Part shown: positions 1 through 12,913 of the stretch, piece by piece
How the letters are laid out: each line of letters opens with the position of its first letter
Numbering within the stretch: position 1 is the stretch's first letter
Assembly (NCBI RefSeq): GCF_000001735.4
Contig: NC_003074.8
Span: 10,912,101 to 10,976,100, forward strand
Direction: 5' to 3'
From: Arabidopsis thaliana
Taxonomy: Eukaryota > Streptophyta > Magnoliopsida > Brassicales > Brassicaceae
DNA: 64,000 nucleotides
The notes under the pieces: model-generated
The model's input: only the letters and a program-made list of their open reading frames with translations
Databases searched by the model: none
What the model was told of the DNA's origin: nothing
Position numbers and translations under genes: made by a program

Positions 1-47
1 AAGATTTGTTTTGATTTTTAATAGAGAGCATTTAATATTTGGTGTAG

Positions 48-756
48 ATGGGCTGCAATTGCGTCATATCTTCCACAAAGGACAGACAATGACATTAAGA
101 ACTATTGGAACACTCATTTGAAGAAGAAACTCAACAAAGTCAATCAAGATTCTCATCAAGAACTTGACCGTTCCTCGCTCTCATCTTCACCATCGTCTTC
201 TTCTGCTAATTCCAACTCAAACATCTCAAGAGGCCAATGGGAAAGGCGACTTCAAACCGATATCCACTTGGCGAAAAAGGCTCTCTCTGAGGCTTTATCT
301 CCTGCCGTTGCACCAATCATTACATCTACAGTGACAACAACGTCTTCCTCTGCTGAATCAAGACGCTCTACTTCCTCAGCTAGCGGGTTTCTTAGGACGC
401 AAGAAACATCTACAACTTATGCCTCAAGCACCGAAAATATCGCGAAATTGCTCAAAGGGTGGGTGAAAAACTCGCCGAAGACTCAAAACTCCGCGGATCA
501 AATCGCTTCTACAGAGGTAAAAGAAGTGATCAAGAGTGATGATGGGAAGGAGTGTGCAGGGGCATTTCAGTCATTTTCTGAGTTTGATCACTCATATCAA
601 CAGGCTGGTGTTTCACCTGATCATGAGACCAAACCAGACATAACTGGATGCTGCAGTAACCAAAGTCAATGGTCTTTGTTTGAGAAGTGGTTGTTTGAGG
701 ATTCTGGTGGACAGATTGGTGATATTCTATTGGATGAAAACACTAATTTCTTCTGA
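48..756 (+). CDS. MYB30: R2R3-MYB transcription factor, last exon (MYB30-like, partial)
   Basis: This is the final exon of an R2R3-MYB transcription factor. An intron 3' end (TAG at 45-47) is followed by A|TGG, which completes an Arg codon at the usual second-intron position of MYB genes. The exon encodes the end of the R3 repeat ([20 protein letters not shown], then NTHLKKKL) and a Ser/Thr-rich, otherwise unstructured activation region ending at TGA 754-756. About 235 residues are encoded here; exons 1-2 (R2 and the start of R3) lie outside the window. The tail ([13 protein letters not shown] near the end) matches subgroup 1 MYBs, and I recognise it as MYB30. From family knowledge, MYB30 is a nuclear activator of the hypersensitive response and very-long-chain fatty acid genes, also linked to brassinosteroid and light signalling. 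The MIF2, ZHD9 and AIG2 genes downstream support the assignment by synteny. No break is seen in the exon. Confidence 0.9.
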
Positions 757-3700
757 AGAGTTTGCTTTAATCACATGGTTCTAATTTTAGGATCCTCATC
801 TCTATTTTTTTTTTTGGGTTTTCCAAATTAACTCGCTTAGATTATCGTGAGATAAATCAGTAATAATTTTATTTATTTTCCCTCTTTAATTTACAATTAA
901 TGATGGGGTTGTTTTATATATGGCCCTGTGAATTCTGAAGGGGCCTGAAAAATGTCCACCCAATGATTTTAGTAGTATTGGTGTAAAATCCTATATCTAT
1001 TTTTTATTTATTAAAATGTTGTTATTGCTTGATTTTTCTTTTGCTTTGTAACTTGTAAGTATGATTTACTTTTGAGATGTTAACCTAAAAGTAATTCTGT
1101 TACAAATTAAACATACACTGACAAAAAAATTACATATATATATTGGAGAATGACCAAAAAATGCTCGCTCATATCCGGATTAATTAGTCCTAATGTGTAG
1201 TAGCCTAGTAAGTGTGGGATATAGAATTAATAATCAAATACTTACAACTTGCACTTAATTGTCAATTTATTTTCCTTAAATTAACCGTTAACTCACTAAG
1301 GAAAACACTTAACATTTATTTTAGAGTGTCAAATGGCGCCGCTCAATAAATGAAATCTTAGATTTAAAGATAGCCTTACTATTGGTGAATTTGAAAGACC
1401 TACTAATAAAGAAAATAGTACTAGTAAAGAAAAATTAACGAAATATTTATTGCATGAAATAAATAGGGCCGACAAGGTTTAAAGAAACTAATTATAAAAA
1501 GATAAATATAAATTTTAAAAACGGGATGGATTGGCACTATAAATATTGAAAGTGATGAAGAATTAAAGTTTGACTTTCTTTCTTGTGACCTTGTGAGTTG
1601 TGTGACTTACATCACATAGTTACTAAGTATGAAGAAGTCAATATCGCCATTAATTTAGCTTCTCCTTTGGTTTTTAAGATATTGCCACTTGTTATGCCGA
1701 TGGTAAGAAACTTAGAAAGAAAAGAAAAATGCTAAAACCGAACCGGAGATTATAGTAAATGTATGGCAGTGGTTCTACTTTGTCTTCGGACTTAGTTGTG
1801 GGTGTTTTGCATCTACAGTAAATTTGCTTGTATTATTGTTGGATTTTGGTTCGATCGGCCTAACCTATTGAATTGGGTTTGTATGCACTTTTAATAATTG
1901 AAAACGAAAATACATATATTTTAACTCGAATTTTATAGATTTGGCAATGAACAATGGATTAAACGTTAAATTAACAAAAGTTTCAGTAATATTCAAAGAT
2001 AGTGTTTTCTGTTGCGTTTTATAATGGCACCATTTGATCACTTTAAAATCATATTTAAGAATTATTTAGTGAAAACATACTTTAAATTTTTATAGTGAAT
2101 ATATATTTGTAGGAAATATTTATTTGAGTTAATCTTTTAATTATATATATAAATGAAGGAAGCACAAGTTTATCAAAATGAATCTCGAAAGCAAAAAATT
2201 TTGTCGTAGTAATATTGCATTGGCATCACGCATAATTGTCCTAAACAATAAACAAACAACAAATCAGTTAAGACATTTGGATATTTCCACGAGTTAATAA
2301 CTCGACTCTTGATAAGATCAACATTGGTTTAATTTCTAGGAATAAAAAAAATTGCATGCGTGTTGGAACAACATATATAGGCTGATTTTTTCAGTGTTGC
2401 TGGATGGTTGAAAACAAGTTAGAACCATGTTCGTTCTGATGCTAGGATCCAGGACTAAACTTAATATGTGGAGCTGGCTCACTCCTGAAATTAATTAAAT
2501 AGGTCATTGTTGGAACATGTTTTAGTCCGGCACTCATAATACGGTGCAAGTTATCTAAAATTCTCATTCGTCTTGTTTTACACCTAATAATGTATTAATA
2601 TTTCATATCATGTAGTTTAATATATATATTTATTTAACGTGGATTAATTTTACTTATGATAATTATCAATTTTGAACAAAATAAATATTCCTCCCAAAAG
2701 GTTTTCAAACGAATTTTAAAGATGAAAATTACAATTAATAAAAGAAATTATCTTGGATCATTATAAGTTGGCAAAAAATAAAGACAACAGAACCATATAC
2801 ATATATGGTGAGCTTGGTTTTGGGCCCATGCTATCAAGCTGACTAGCAAAGAAAAGAAGCTGAAGAATCATGTGCGATTCATGTCTCAAAGCCCAACCAT
2901 CTTGCTTTTATTTATTGAAGGGTTTTTCTCTTTAGAGTTTTCAATTTTTTTTTCTGGTTAAGACGTTTTATTGTCCATTGAGGAGATACATATTTTATAA
3001 ATGAGTTTTAAGAGTATATCACACGATTAACCTAACTGAATATGTAAAAATATTTTTCACAAGTTAAGAGTATAGAAGTTCAAAATACCGAACTTGTAAT
3101 GAAAGGCATCAAACTCAAGATAGAAGCCATTAAAAAAAGTCGTCATGAATGAAATTGATAGTCACTCTTAAAGTAAATGTTAGAAACTAATAAGAAAAAA
3201 ATATTAACTTTGAATATTTACTTTAGAGTAAGAAATAGAGATAAACATTGGAGCAAACCACCACTTTATTTCAAAGTAAAAGAGTTTGAGACTCTCCAAA
3301 TAATCTGCTTTTTGTTTATCTAGACTTTTCAACTCGAATGTTAAGTTATATTATACATATCCTACGTACGGTCTAAACTTAGATAGCATATTAAATTGTA
3401 CATACCAATTATCTATGCATACAAAAACAAATATTTTCTCTGTTTCATTCTGAGTGTTTTGTTAAAAGAAATCACACATTAAAAAATACTAAATTTGTTG
3501 ATTATACTTCTTGTCAATATTAATAAACTATAGTAATAGACAGTGACTTTGTTTAAATTCTATATTGTTTATACAAAATGATGTTTTTATTGAACAATTG
3601 TCAATCATAAACACAATATTGTTACTACATATGAAATAGAAATATAGAATACACTAACGAGTATTACGTGAGTTGTGTGAAACCTAAGATTCCTTATCTT

Positions 3701-5443
3701 AATTAAACAATGAAGAATGACGGTTGAGTACTAGCCAAAGATTACACATCACTAATGGAAGCTGGCGAATGAAAGTTGGGTTGTTGAGGAACACAAAGTC
3801 TCTTTGCTCTTTTTATTACATCTCTATCTTATCGTAAATCATAACCATCATTACTCCACTAACCAATTTGGTCTTTGTCATTAACAAACTTGTATTCTGT
3901 TATATCTATGGATGATCCACCGTTTATATCTTTTGTTTATAAAAATTTTAGTGGATATGTTCAAGTTTTGTCCGAATATTACCACCGAATATATGCCTAA
4001 AATTGGATATAAATATTACTAAAATTAGATTGTGTCCACTAATTAAGTTTTTATATATATTTAATAATAAAGATATTTAGATTCGGTGATATGCAGCTAC
4101 TTATTAATCATTGTAAACTATTGAAATATAAATATTTTATAAAATAATACCATTTGCAAATTTTTATATATAATACATAATCATAAAAGTTTTCAAAAAT
4201 ATATGTTTGTTTTTAATCGTTCCCAGTGTACTCGGATTAAAATCTAGTTTATACCTTAAAACTTTTAATCATATTTTTATTAAGATATTTTAGATTTAAT
4301 ATATAATTCATAGATTTAATTCGCTTAGTGGTATTATGCATAAATCTAGTTTAGTCGGATATAATTCATATATATTTTTTGTAGTCAGGATTATTGGTCC
4401 AAAATTTAAAACTGAAATGTGCTTTAGAAAAAAATTTGTTTGATTTTATTTGATTTGGCTCACTACTATTAAATTACTACTATCTAATACATACATGGAA
4501 AAGTGTCAAATATTGTGTTGGTGTTTAGATGTTTTTTTTTTTTTTTTTTTATTAGCCAATGTACGTATGTACATATTATGATTTTTTTTTTCTAACAATT
4601 ATATTTTATTTTTTTTCATTTGTATAATTCATAATGCTACAAATGTGATACTTTGGTCATGACACCACGAACAATATAAACCTAGCTAACTCACATATTG
4701 CTAATTAAATTAACATTATGGATTACGTACGGTATGCCAGAGAATTAAATATCATAATTCATGCACCGTAACAGGACATGTAGAATTGTAGAAAAAAGTA
4801 AAAATTTGAATATTTCAGATAAGCAACGTTACAATTGTGGAAATGCTTTATTATTATTGGTCATTAATTTCTGATCTCTATATATTATGCGAGTGTGGTG
4901 GTCCGACTATAAGTATATTTGTAAATTAATTAAAACACCAAAAATGGTTAAAAAAAAAAAAAGGATACATTTGCCATGACTTTTTAATTATTGATGTATT
5001 AATAAAACTCACAAAAAGGTTATGTTTGGCCTATAATTTCATATTTTTCATTACTACCTTATGAGTTATGGTGCAGATATGTGTCGTACGACTCCTAATT
5101 ATTGTTAGACAGAAGCAATCTTATCAAATCAAGAGAATACATTTATATACACATGCATGCATTGCTTACGTCTTAAAATCTTAATTAATCTTCTTCTTTT
5201 TTTGAATGAATGTTAAATTTTATTCAATCAAAAACCTGTGGTACATTATATGTAACCTTTCTGAATGTTTTTAATTATAAAAATTGAAAGAAAACAGAGC
5301 TTGGGTGAGAAATACTTCATCGAATGATTTTTTTCTTCTTCCCATAATCGTGTTTATTAAGCAGAAATACTTCATAGAATGTTTTTAACATAGGAAGTAA
5401 GCATTGTACTTGTATCGAGTGCATCTACTACATATCAATAATC
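757..5443. other. AT-rich intergenic DNA between MYB30 and a LINE
   Basis: I find no coding region here. The first few hundred bases should hold the MYB30 3' UTR. A 19-base T run lies at 4532-4550. Around 3432-3640 there is a stretch beginning CTCTGTTTCATTC that resembles an eroded Stowaway-type MITE end, but no clear partner terminus is visible. Otherwise there are only AT-rich tracts. Confidence 0.6.
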
Positions 5444-5479
5444 TTTTTTTTTTTTTTTTTGTCAAAAAACCAATTTCAA

Positions 5480-8400
5480 TTAAGATTGAACCGGTGAGAA
5501 AGTTGGTATAGAGGCTGGTACAATAAATGCCCCAAGAGTAAATTTTGCAAGCGCATCTGCACGGCAATTAAGTGATCTAGAAACATAAGAGAAAGAAATT
5601 TCTTCAAAAGCCATAGAAAGTGAGAGGATATCTTGTTGAATCCAGTAGAGCTCCTTCGAAGAGGACTCTGAATTGAGAGCTTTGATGAGCAATTGCGAAT
5701 CTGAAGCAAAGAAAAGTTTTTTGAATCCCAAATCGAGTGCTTGTTGTTGAGCAAGGAGGAGCGCCATTGCCTCTGCTAATAAAGGAGATCCGACATTTTC
5801 GGCTGCAGAACTACCTTGTCGATCTAGCTTTTCGAGTGGATTCAGGAAGATCCAACCAAAGCCCGCCTTGTTGGAACTTGCTTGCCATGCAGCATCCGTG
5901 AAGCAGACGATTGTATCAGGGGAAACATTGATCGATGGTGCAGAGATGGATCGGGTTGGTTGCTCAGGGGTTTGGAGCTGCGCTTCTTTTCATTCACGGG
6001 CTTGAGCTACCGCCTGAGAGAGGGCGTCGGGAATGGAGATCTGCTTTTGTTCAAAGATCCTTTTGTTTCGACAAGTCCAGATGGTCCACAAGATCCATGG
6101 TGAAAGAGGGGTCAACCCCAATCCAGTTGGGGGTAGGTTAATTAGCCTCCTTGAGCTTTCAATTCTCACTCTTAGACTTGTGACTCTTGAGGAATCCACA
6201 GGGGATTTGAAGGGAGCGGCTTCCCAGAGGTTCTTAGCAAAAGGACAATGGAAAAATAAGTGCAGAGAGGTCTCAGGTACCTGGCAATGGGGGCAGAGAG
6301 CATCGAAACTGATTCCCGGAGATTGCAAGAGATCTCCTACAGGTAAAGCTCCTGCCAACGATTTCCATAAGAAGAATTTGATTTTCTGTCCACATTGTAA
6401 ATTCCAGATTTCTTTGAACCAGTTGAAGTTCTCAATTTCCCCGAGTGGACTCATAGTCCCCTTAGACATCATAGCGGCTTGATAACCGGATTTCGCAGTA
6501 AACTCTCCATTCTTGGTAAGGAGCCAAATAAATTTATCTGCTACTCTTACTTTGCTTGGTCTAAGTGCAAGGATGTCTTGTTCATATTCTGGAAGCAGAA
6601 GTCTGACTCTCTCTTTGATCCAGCTTTTTGTAATTGGACAAATAAGGTGGTCAACGTGAAGGTGCTGGCTTTCCTCTGGTGCTGGTCCCATGGGAGAAAT
6701 CGATTTTGACAGCGAAATCCATGGTTCGTACCAAAGCAGAGTGTTTGAGCCAGAGCCTAAAGCTTTTCCAAGGTGCTGTTTTAACAGATCACGTCCAATA
6801 CAAATACCCTTCCAGCCATGGGAAGCATTTCCTGGTGCTTTGGAGTCAAGAAAGGGAGTGGTCTTGCAGTATTTCCCTAACAAAATCCTGGCAAGAAGAC
6901 AGGTGGGTTTTTGAAGGATACGCCAACTTATCTTAGCATGGAGGCCATCATTAAAGCAGGTTATGTCTCTGAAACCCAAACCTCCTACTCCTTTTGGCTG
7001 AGTTAATTTTTGCCAAGAGATCCAACACATCTTGTGTTTTTCTGCAGATGAGTCCCACCAAAACCGAGTCAATGCAGACTGAATCCGTTTACTCGGTGAG
7101 CCTGGAATTTTAAAACATGACATCGTGTATGTTGGCATCGCAGCAAGCACGGATTTCAACATAGTCGCTTTCCCCGCGGTGGACAAGAACTTAGAGGACC
7201 AGCTCAGGGATCTTTGTCTTATTCTGTCAATGATTAGGTTGAACATGTCTTTTTTCTTTCTGCCAAACATCTCGGGAAGACCAAGGTACTTTCCCAGATC
7301 TCCTGTTTGTTGCATCTCCAGAATTTGGTGAACTTTTAATTTTACTGCTTCAGGGGTTTTTGTTGAAAAAGTTATTGCAGATTTTCCTTTGTTTATCATT
7401 TGCCCTGATGCACTTTCATATCTCTTTAGGATGTGGAGTAGGGTGTAGCAGCTTTTCTCATCTGTTCTACAAAAGAACATGGTGTCATCAGCAAACAACA
7501 AATGGTTTACTCTCGGGCAGCCTAGAGCAACTCTTATCCCAGGGAGAGAGCCGTCAGCCTGTGCTTTGCTGCATAACCCTGAGAGAGCTTCACTACAAAG
7601 AATGAAAAGGTAAGGGGATAAGGGGTCTCCCTGTCTGATCCCTCTCTGAGGTAAGATACTTTCTTGAGCCGAGTTGTTTAAAAGAAAAGAGTAGGAGACA
7701 GAAGATATGCATTGCATTATCCAAGCCACCCATTTAGGGTGAAATCCCATTCTTTCCATAACCAGCTTGATAAAATTCCATTCAATGCGGTCATATGCCT
7801 TACTCATATCAGTTTTGACAGCCATGTAACATCGATCCTTTGCCTTAGATGTTTTAAGATAATGAAGTACCTCGTGTGTAATCAGTACATTATCAGTGAT
7901 TGCTCTTTTAGGCACAAAAGCTGACTGGTTTTCTGAGATTAGGCCTTGCAGGATTGGTTGGAGGCGCTTTGAAAGAACTTTGGCAATGATCTTATAGAAG
8001 ACAGTGAACTTTGTCCGGGTGAATGGAGAAGCAAGCTCTCTTGATTTCCTCGCCCAAAGGTACAGAGGTAAGTACCGTATTCATTTCAGCAGTGATACTT
8101 GGTTGAATCGCCTCATTGACCAGGTTAGCTCTGTCACATTCTTGAGAAGTAAACAGCGAAGTGAAGTAGTCAGTGATAACCCGCAAAATATCTGCCTCCT
8201 CATATTGGGGAATGCCTTCATTATTTTTTATAACTGAAAACTTGTTTACAGTAGTTCTGCCTTTTGTTATAGCATGGAAATAGCCCGAGTTTTTATCTCC
8301 CAATGATAGCCAAAGTTGTCTACTTCTTTGTTTCCAGAAATTTTCTTCAGCTTGGTAGGCCAACAGAAGGGTTTTGTTTATGGAGGTTATGAGGTTTTGA

Positions 8401-9326
8401 TCATGGTTAGGGCTTGACATTGCTTCCTCCAGCTTTTTCCTATTTTCCTCAATGATCAATTGGCTGTTAATATGAGTCTCTCTTGTCCAGGCCATAATGT
8501 CTCTACGACATCTAATGATCTTTGCATCCACATCTTCCTGAGCATCAGCACTCCAAGCTTCTTGAATCAGGTCTCGAACTTCCTCATTCACTTTTAGTCT
8601 CCTGTCATAACGGAAAATACCTTTCTTCTTTTTCTTTGTTAGGTCTAAAAGGGTGATGATAGGTCTATGATCTGAACCCTCGAATCTAAGGTATTCACAG
8701 TGACTAAACGGGTACACTTCAGCCCAAGAACTGTTGGCCATGGCTCTGTCAAGGCGGCAGTGAACAAGGTGATCATTCCTCTTTCCCCTCCAGGAAAAGA
8801 AGTTACCTGAGTGTCTTAAATCATACAGGTCACAAGCTGCCATGAATGATCTAATGTCCACAAAGGTACCTTCATGTCTTAATGGACCTCCTTGTTTTTC
8901 CGAAACGTTAATAATATCATTGAAGTCCCCTGTTAAGAACCAAGGTTCATCACGAGAGAGGCCTTTTTCAGTGAATTGGTCCCAAATGATTTTCCTTTTT
9001 GACCTCTCAGGTTCCCCATAAACAAAGGTGGAATAAAATGATTTCCCAGCATATTTGATCTTTGTATCAATAAAATTATGGCAAGAAGAGATAATATTGA
9101 TTTCAACTTCATTTTTCCAATACAGGGCTAACCCTCCTCCGCCAGGGCTGTGAGGAGAGACGAGGAAATGGGAAGGAAATTTTAACCAGTCAAGGGCTTT
9201 CTCTACTTTTTCATCCGGGTTTTTAGTCTCCATGAGGAATAGGATGTCTGGTGAGATGGTGGAGTGTATCTCACTTATCCGCCTGCCTGTTGTGGGATTC
9301 CCCAACCCACAACAGTTCCAGCTCAA
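5480..9326 (-). pseudogene. LINE copy 1 ORF2 (EN-RT-RNase H polyprotein), broken
   Basis: ORF2 supplies the nicking endonuclease and reverse transcriptase for target-primed integration. The APE-type endonuclease (9326 to about 8600) keeps SWNCCG, METKN, GDFNDI and SDHRP. The reading frame then ends shortly after FSIHPDK near 8003 and resumes in another frame at FYKIIAKVLSK, so the stretch that normally holds the first RT motifs is missing. The remaining RT includes KTDMSKAYDRIEW, RQGDPLSPYLF and [12 protein letters not shown] LLFADDTMFF, followed by zf-RVT (CPHC...H...C). TGA at 5992-5990 replaces what is probably a Trp (ARE*KEAQ). After it the RNase H domain is open and retains the acidic residues in TDAAW, LLAEAMAL, ASDSQ and RADALA. 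The first codon at 9326 is TTG, where LINE copy 2 has ATG in the same context. Confidence 0.88.
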
Positions 9327-9331
9327 GATTT

Positions 9332-10538
9332 TTAAGGAAGAGGAGGTGGTGGATTTTGAAAATCCACCTTTTTCATCACCATCGCAGGTATTGGGGGAGG
9401 GGAGCGGGTATAATCAAAAGAAGTAGAGGTTCTTTCCAAGGGAGGACGTCTTGGTCTGGAAGAATCTGAGCACTCCCGAGGGTTAGACTGAGATGGAGTT
9501 TTCTCTCTCCATTGCAGAGAATAGGATGGAGTTAGATGTCTGGGGGCTCCTCTGAGATGAGAAGAAGTTGGATGAGCTTTGCTATGGGATCTCTCCCGGT
9601 ACTCCACTGCTCTATGAGGTCTACTAGGTTGGAAGCTTTGCCTTTGGGGGAAAGATTTAGAGGCAGACGTGTGTCGGGTCTCATTACGTGATGAGTTGCT
9701 TCTTCTGGAAAATTCTCGGGTTGGCAGGTAATTTCTTGCTGAGCCTTGTGAAGTAGTTCTAGGGGCAGCAAAGTTATCTTGAGGTGTGTAGTAATTCTTT
9801 GAATTCCCTTTTGACAGAGAACTAGAGACAGCTTGGGAGTGGGGAGCAGGAGTTTTGTCTTCAGCCACAGGAAGCAGCCCCGGGCAAGTCTTTTGGTCAT
9901 GAGTGATTCTCTGGCAGTGTAAGCAATGGTTCTTCAAGTTCTTGTACTCAAGGCTAACCAGGGCCTCTTGGCCATCTGAGAATTCTACCACCGTTTCCTT
10001 TAAGAGAGGGTTAAGACCATTGAGGAGAATTCTGAGCTTTACAGAAGAAGAGGTGATCTCCATATCCATTATTTCCCCTAGATCATCACCAATAGCTTCA
10101 AGCATCTTAGGTTGCCAATAGTGTTTCGGGAGTCCTTGAAGTTCAATCCAGAAAGGGATCATGGAGGGAAAGGTATCAGATATTATAGGTTCCCACTTTT
10201 GGATAATAACCATCCATTGATCAAAATGGTAGGGTCTGTTCTTTAGGACTGATTGTAGATCCTCTTCATAGTTAAACTTGAACTGGAAGCATCCCTTACC
10301 CAGATCTGATCCAGCAGCTTTCCCTTTTAGGTTCCAGCGATTGGATAGGAAGGGGAACAGAGCCCAGAGACGTTGAGATGCAGGGTTGGTAAGGCGCCCT
10401 ATGAGAGTCAGGGAATTTTCTTGAATAAGGTCTGAGGTATCCAACTCTGGGGCTCGGATTCTTCTACAAGGGGGGGGGGGGAGAGAAACCACGGGCAATT
10501 CCTTTCCCTTTCAGGTAACTGGGTATTCTTTTGTCCAT
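9332..10538 (-). pseudogene. LINE copy 1 ORF1 (DUF4283/zinc-knuckle protein), frameshifted
   Basis: ORF1 proteins of plant LINEs bind the element RNA. The original ATG is probably at 10538 (MDKRIPSYLKGKGIARG), because that opening leads into a Pro run encoded by the 12-base C tract (plus-strand G run 10470-10481). After the tract the frame changes, and the remaining frame continues to TAA 9334-9332 with about 380 codons. Downstream it carries the DUF4283-type region (SLTLIGRLTNP, LGKGCFQFKF, MIPFWIELQGLPKHYW) and a knuckle CLHCQRITHDQKTC (C-x2-C-x4-H-x4-C) near 9897-9935, followed by a basic Ser/Arg/Pro-rich tail. A one-base slip in the homopolymer explains the break. Placing the start at 10538 is inference from similarity to ORF1 openings I remember. 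Confidence 0.75.
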
Positions 10539-10911
10539 AAAGGGAGGGGTTAACAAACCAGACAAGACAAAAGGGAGAGTTCCTTACAAGTTTGGGAGTT
10601 CAGTTGCAAGGTTAAACAGTTTTCAAAAGTTTACAAGGTTTAAGGGGTTTAAGAGGTTCAAAGCGGGAGGGGAAGAGGTTACCAAGTGCAGGAGTCAGTG
10701 AAACCAGAGCCGGCTGCAGCAAAGGGGGAGCAGGGAGATGGATACTCCGGTGATTTTGATGAGGAGACAATGTCACACAGTTTTGAGAAGTACGCCTTCA
10801 TCATCATAGATAGGTGAGCAAAAGGACGGAGATGAGACGCCGGAATAACGGGAGATGAGGGGGATGTCGGCGAGGGAGAAGTGGGAGTTTCCAAGAATAG
10901 CTAAAAAAAGT

Positions 10912-12596
10912 GGGTAAGATCCCGTTTTTTTGAAAACATTTGCTTCATTTAGTTACCTCGAAACTCGTGCCTGGGAGAGAAACTTTTTTTTTTTTTCAGC
11001 CGATGTTAATCTCATGAAACAACGTTTAGTGTGGAACAATGAAACTACAACAGTTTTTTTTTTTTTTTAAATATATATTATAAAGTACCAACAACGTTTG
11101 GTTATGCAATTATTGTTATATACCATCTCATGATTTATGTTTATATCTAATTTGGAAGGAGAAAATATCAATGTATTTCTTATAAAAATATCAAAGGATT
11201 GACGGAACACATGAATAAGAAAATTTGATGTCTAACCGAAAAACGAATGAATGTATGCATGTGTAATTCAAAAAAATCGATACGTAACTGCAAAGGAGCA
11301 AGCGATCGTGAAGGATTGCGTTGTCCTCATGATGTACAAAATAGGTTTGGTAGCCCAACTTATCAGTCCCACGTTGTTAGGTCCAAATGTATATACATTT
11401 ATACACACTTCTATTTTTGTTCATGACTATTCATCATACAATCTTAAATATATTGATTGGTACTTAGATTACAACGAAAATTGATTTTTTTTATTTAAAT
11501 CCGTACAATTCCTCGGGTATACTATAGAAGTGGGTCAAGATATCACATAGCCGACATAATCACTTTTTGGTCTATGCATATATATTCGATCTCGATACCA
11601 AGTTCGATTCTTTATGATACGTATAAATAATTTTCGTAACCACCTGTCTAATTATGAAATAAAATAGAATGAAAGAAGGAAATAAAAAGAGGATTAAAGA
11701 GGATGAATGTTAAAGGGGGCCACCACAGTACATATTAGGTCTTAAAAAGACAAGCTTAGCTGTTTCCTTCCTTTTAAAACCAATCACTTTGTTTGGTCTT
11801 AAAGAAAAGCTTTCTCATCATTTTAGGGTTTTCTCGCAAAATAAATCGAACAAAAGTTGCATCCACAAACTTCCACACATAATTTAATTTTTGTCGTAAT
11901 ATATTTACTGTTGCAGGTTGTAATTCTTCATCCACTTCATTTTATTCTATGGCTTATGGTTATGGTTACTAGTTAGCGCACAATATATATTTGTTGGAAT
12001 GTAAGAGTACGTATTCTGCGAAAGTGGAATCTAGCAGAAGTTTGGAAGATCCAAATACAATGTATAAGGGTGATATTATCAACTAAAGACGGGTGCCTAA
12101 CTCACAAAGTGGTGGCTCCATGTCTCGTGAATGTTTTGTTTTTGTATCTCTGGAGTTATGACATTTTGGTCCGTCCATTCGGATCAAAAATCAGAACGAT
12201 GACAAATATAATCTCTTTCTTAACTGGAGATCAGTAGATTCCAATTTCGATTCAGCATAAACTTATTCAATTTCTTCTAACCGGATGAGACAAGTACTAG
12301 TACGCATTATTGCAATATTAAAGTGTCTTAGTATTCCAAAAACAAAAATTACGATACTTTAAACATAATCTGAATTTTGTATAACATGAGCCAAAAAGAA
12401 AACATCCACCATATTTAGGTTGGTAACAAGAAAACAAAACTTGTAATTATAATTCAATGCATAGTTGTGGTCATTTAATTACAAAAGACAGATATACATA
12501 TATGATATACCCATCAAAAACAAAATTCTGGTAGATTAGCTTAGTAGGTCTGATTGGTTGTGATGATGCATCAATCTATACCATGACATGTACATC
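10912..12596. other. Intergenic DNA upstream of MIF2
   Basis: AT-rich and non-coding. It contains T runs near 10986-10998 and 11055-11068. A segment near 11600 has a box-B-like CCAAGTTCGATTC but no credible box A, so it is not called a SINE. It probably includes distal MIF2 promoter sequence. Confidence 0.5.
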
Positions 12597-12597
12597 T

Positions 12598-12631
<34 letters not shown>

Positions 12632-12632
12632 G
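12597..12632. repeat. (CA)n(TA)n microsatellite
   Basis: A CA run (about 12598-12610) passes directly into a TA run (about 12611-12631). It lies about 55 bases upstream of the MIF2 TATA box and is likely length-polymorphic between accessions. Confidence 0.95.
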
Positions 12633-12684
12633 CAGTTGCAAGAAAAATATCTAAGGTTTGGTTGTCGATTGCTATCAGAAATGC

Positions 12685-12714
12685 TATAAATATCACATCT
12701 AGGGTTAGGGTTAA
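12685..12714 (+). promoter_or_regulatory. MIF2 core promoter: TATA box and telo-box
   Basis: TATAAA at 12685-12690 is followed by AGGGTTAGGGTTA at about 12701-12713, a double telo-box (AAACCCTAACCCT on the other strand). A start site 25-30 bases after the TATA box would fall at or just after the telo-box, giving a leader of about 200 bases before the ATG at 12914. Telo-boxes are known near start sites of genes active in dividing plant cells. No experimental start site is available. Confidence 0.6.
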
Positions 12715-12913
12715 CAACCGAGGTCCTCTTGTAATTGTTTTGATCTTTCACTCCCTAACTATTTCGAGCCGTAGAAATTAAAGTAAAAGAACAAAAACTT
12801 TATTATACATTTTTCTCTTCCTCTTTAATATATATACATTATTACAAGTTTAGATTTCATAAAAAAAAGTCAAGAAGAAGAAAGAGCTGAGACGAGAATT
12901 GAAGTGAGAAAGC

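Larger units (their letters stand above)
5444..10911 (-). mobile_element. L1-type non-LTR retrotransposon (LINE copy 1), decayed
   Basis: This is a nearly full-length plant L1-clade LINE on the minus strand. In element order it has a 5' leader (about 10911-10539), ORF1 (RNA-binding protein with a CCHC knuckle), ORF2 (endonuclease, reverse transcriptase, zf-RVT, RNase H) and a short 3' UTR ending in a poly(A) tail, seen as T run 5444-5460 on the plus strand. It is inactive: ORF1 is frameshifted at a 12-base C tract, the ORF2 start codon reads TTG, part of the RT is deleted near 8003, and a TGA interrupts the region before RNase H. The 5' boundary is approximate because no target-site duplication could be matched to the sequence left of the tail. 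It separates MYB30 from MIF2. Confidence 0.9.

Noticed and set aside
5882..9469. Numerous plus-strand open frames within LINE copy 1
   Set aside because: They lie antisense to ORF1/ORF2 with no domain of their own.
11540..11640. Possible SINE with CCAAGTTCGATTC
   Set aside because: No convincing box A at the right distance and no duplication or tail.
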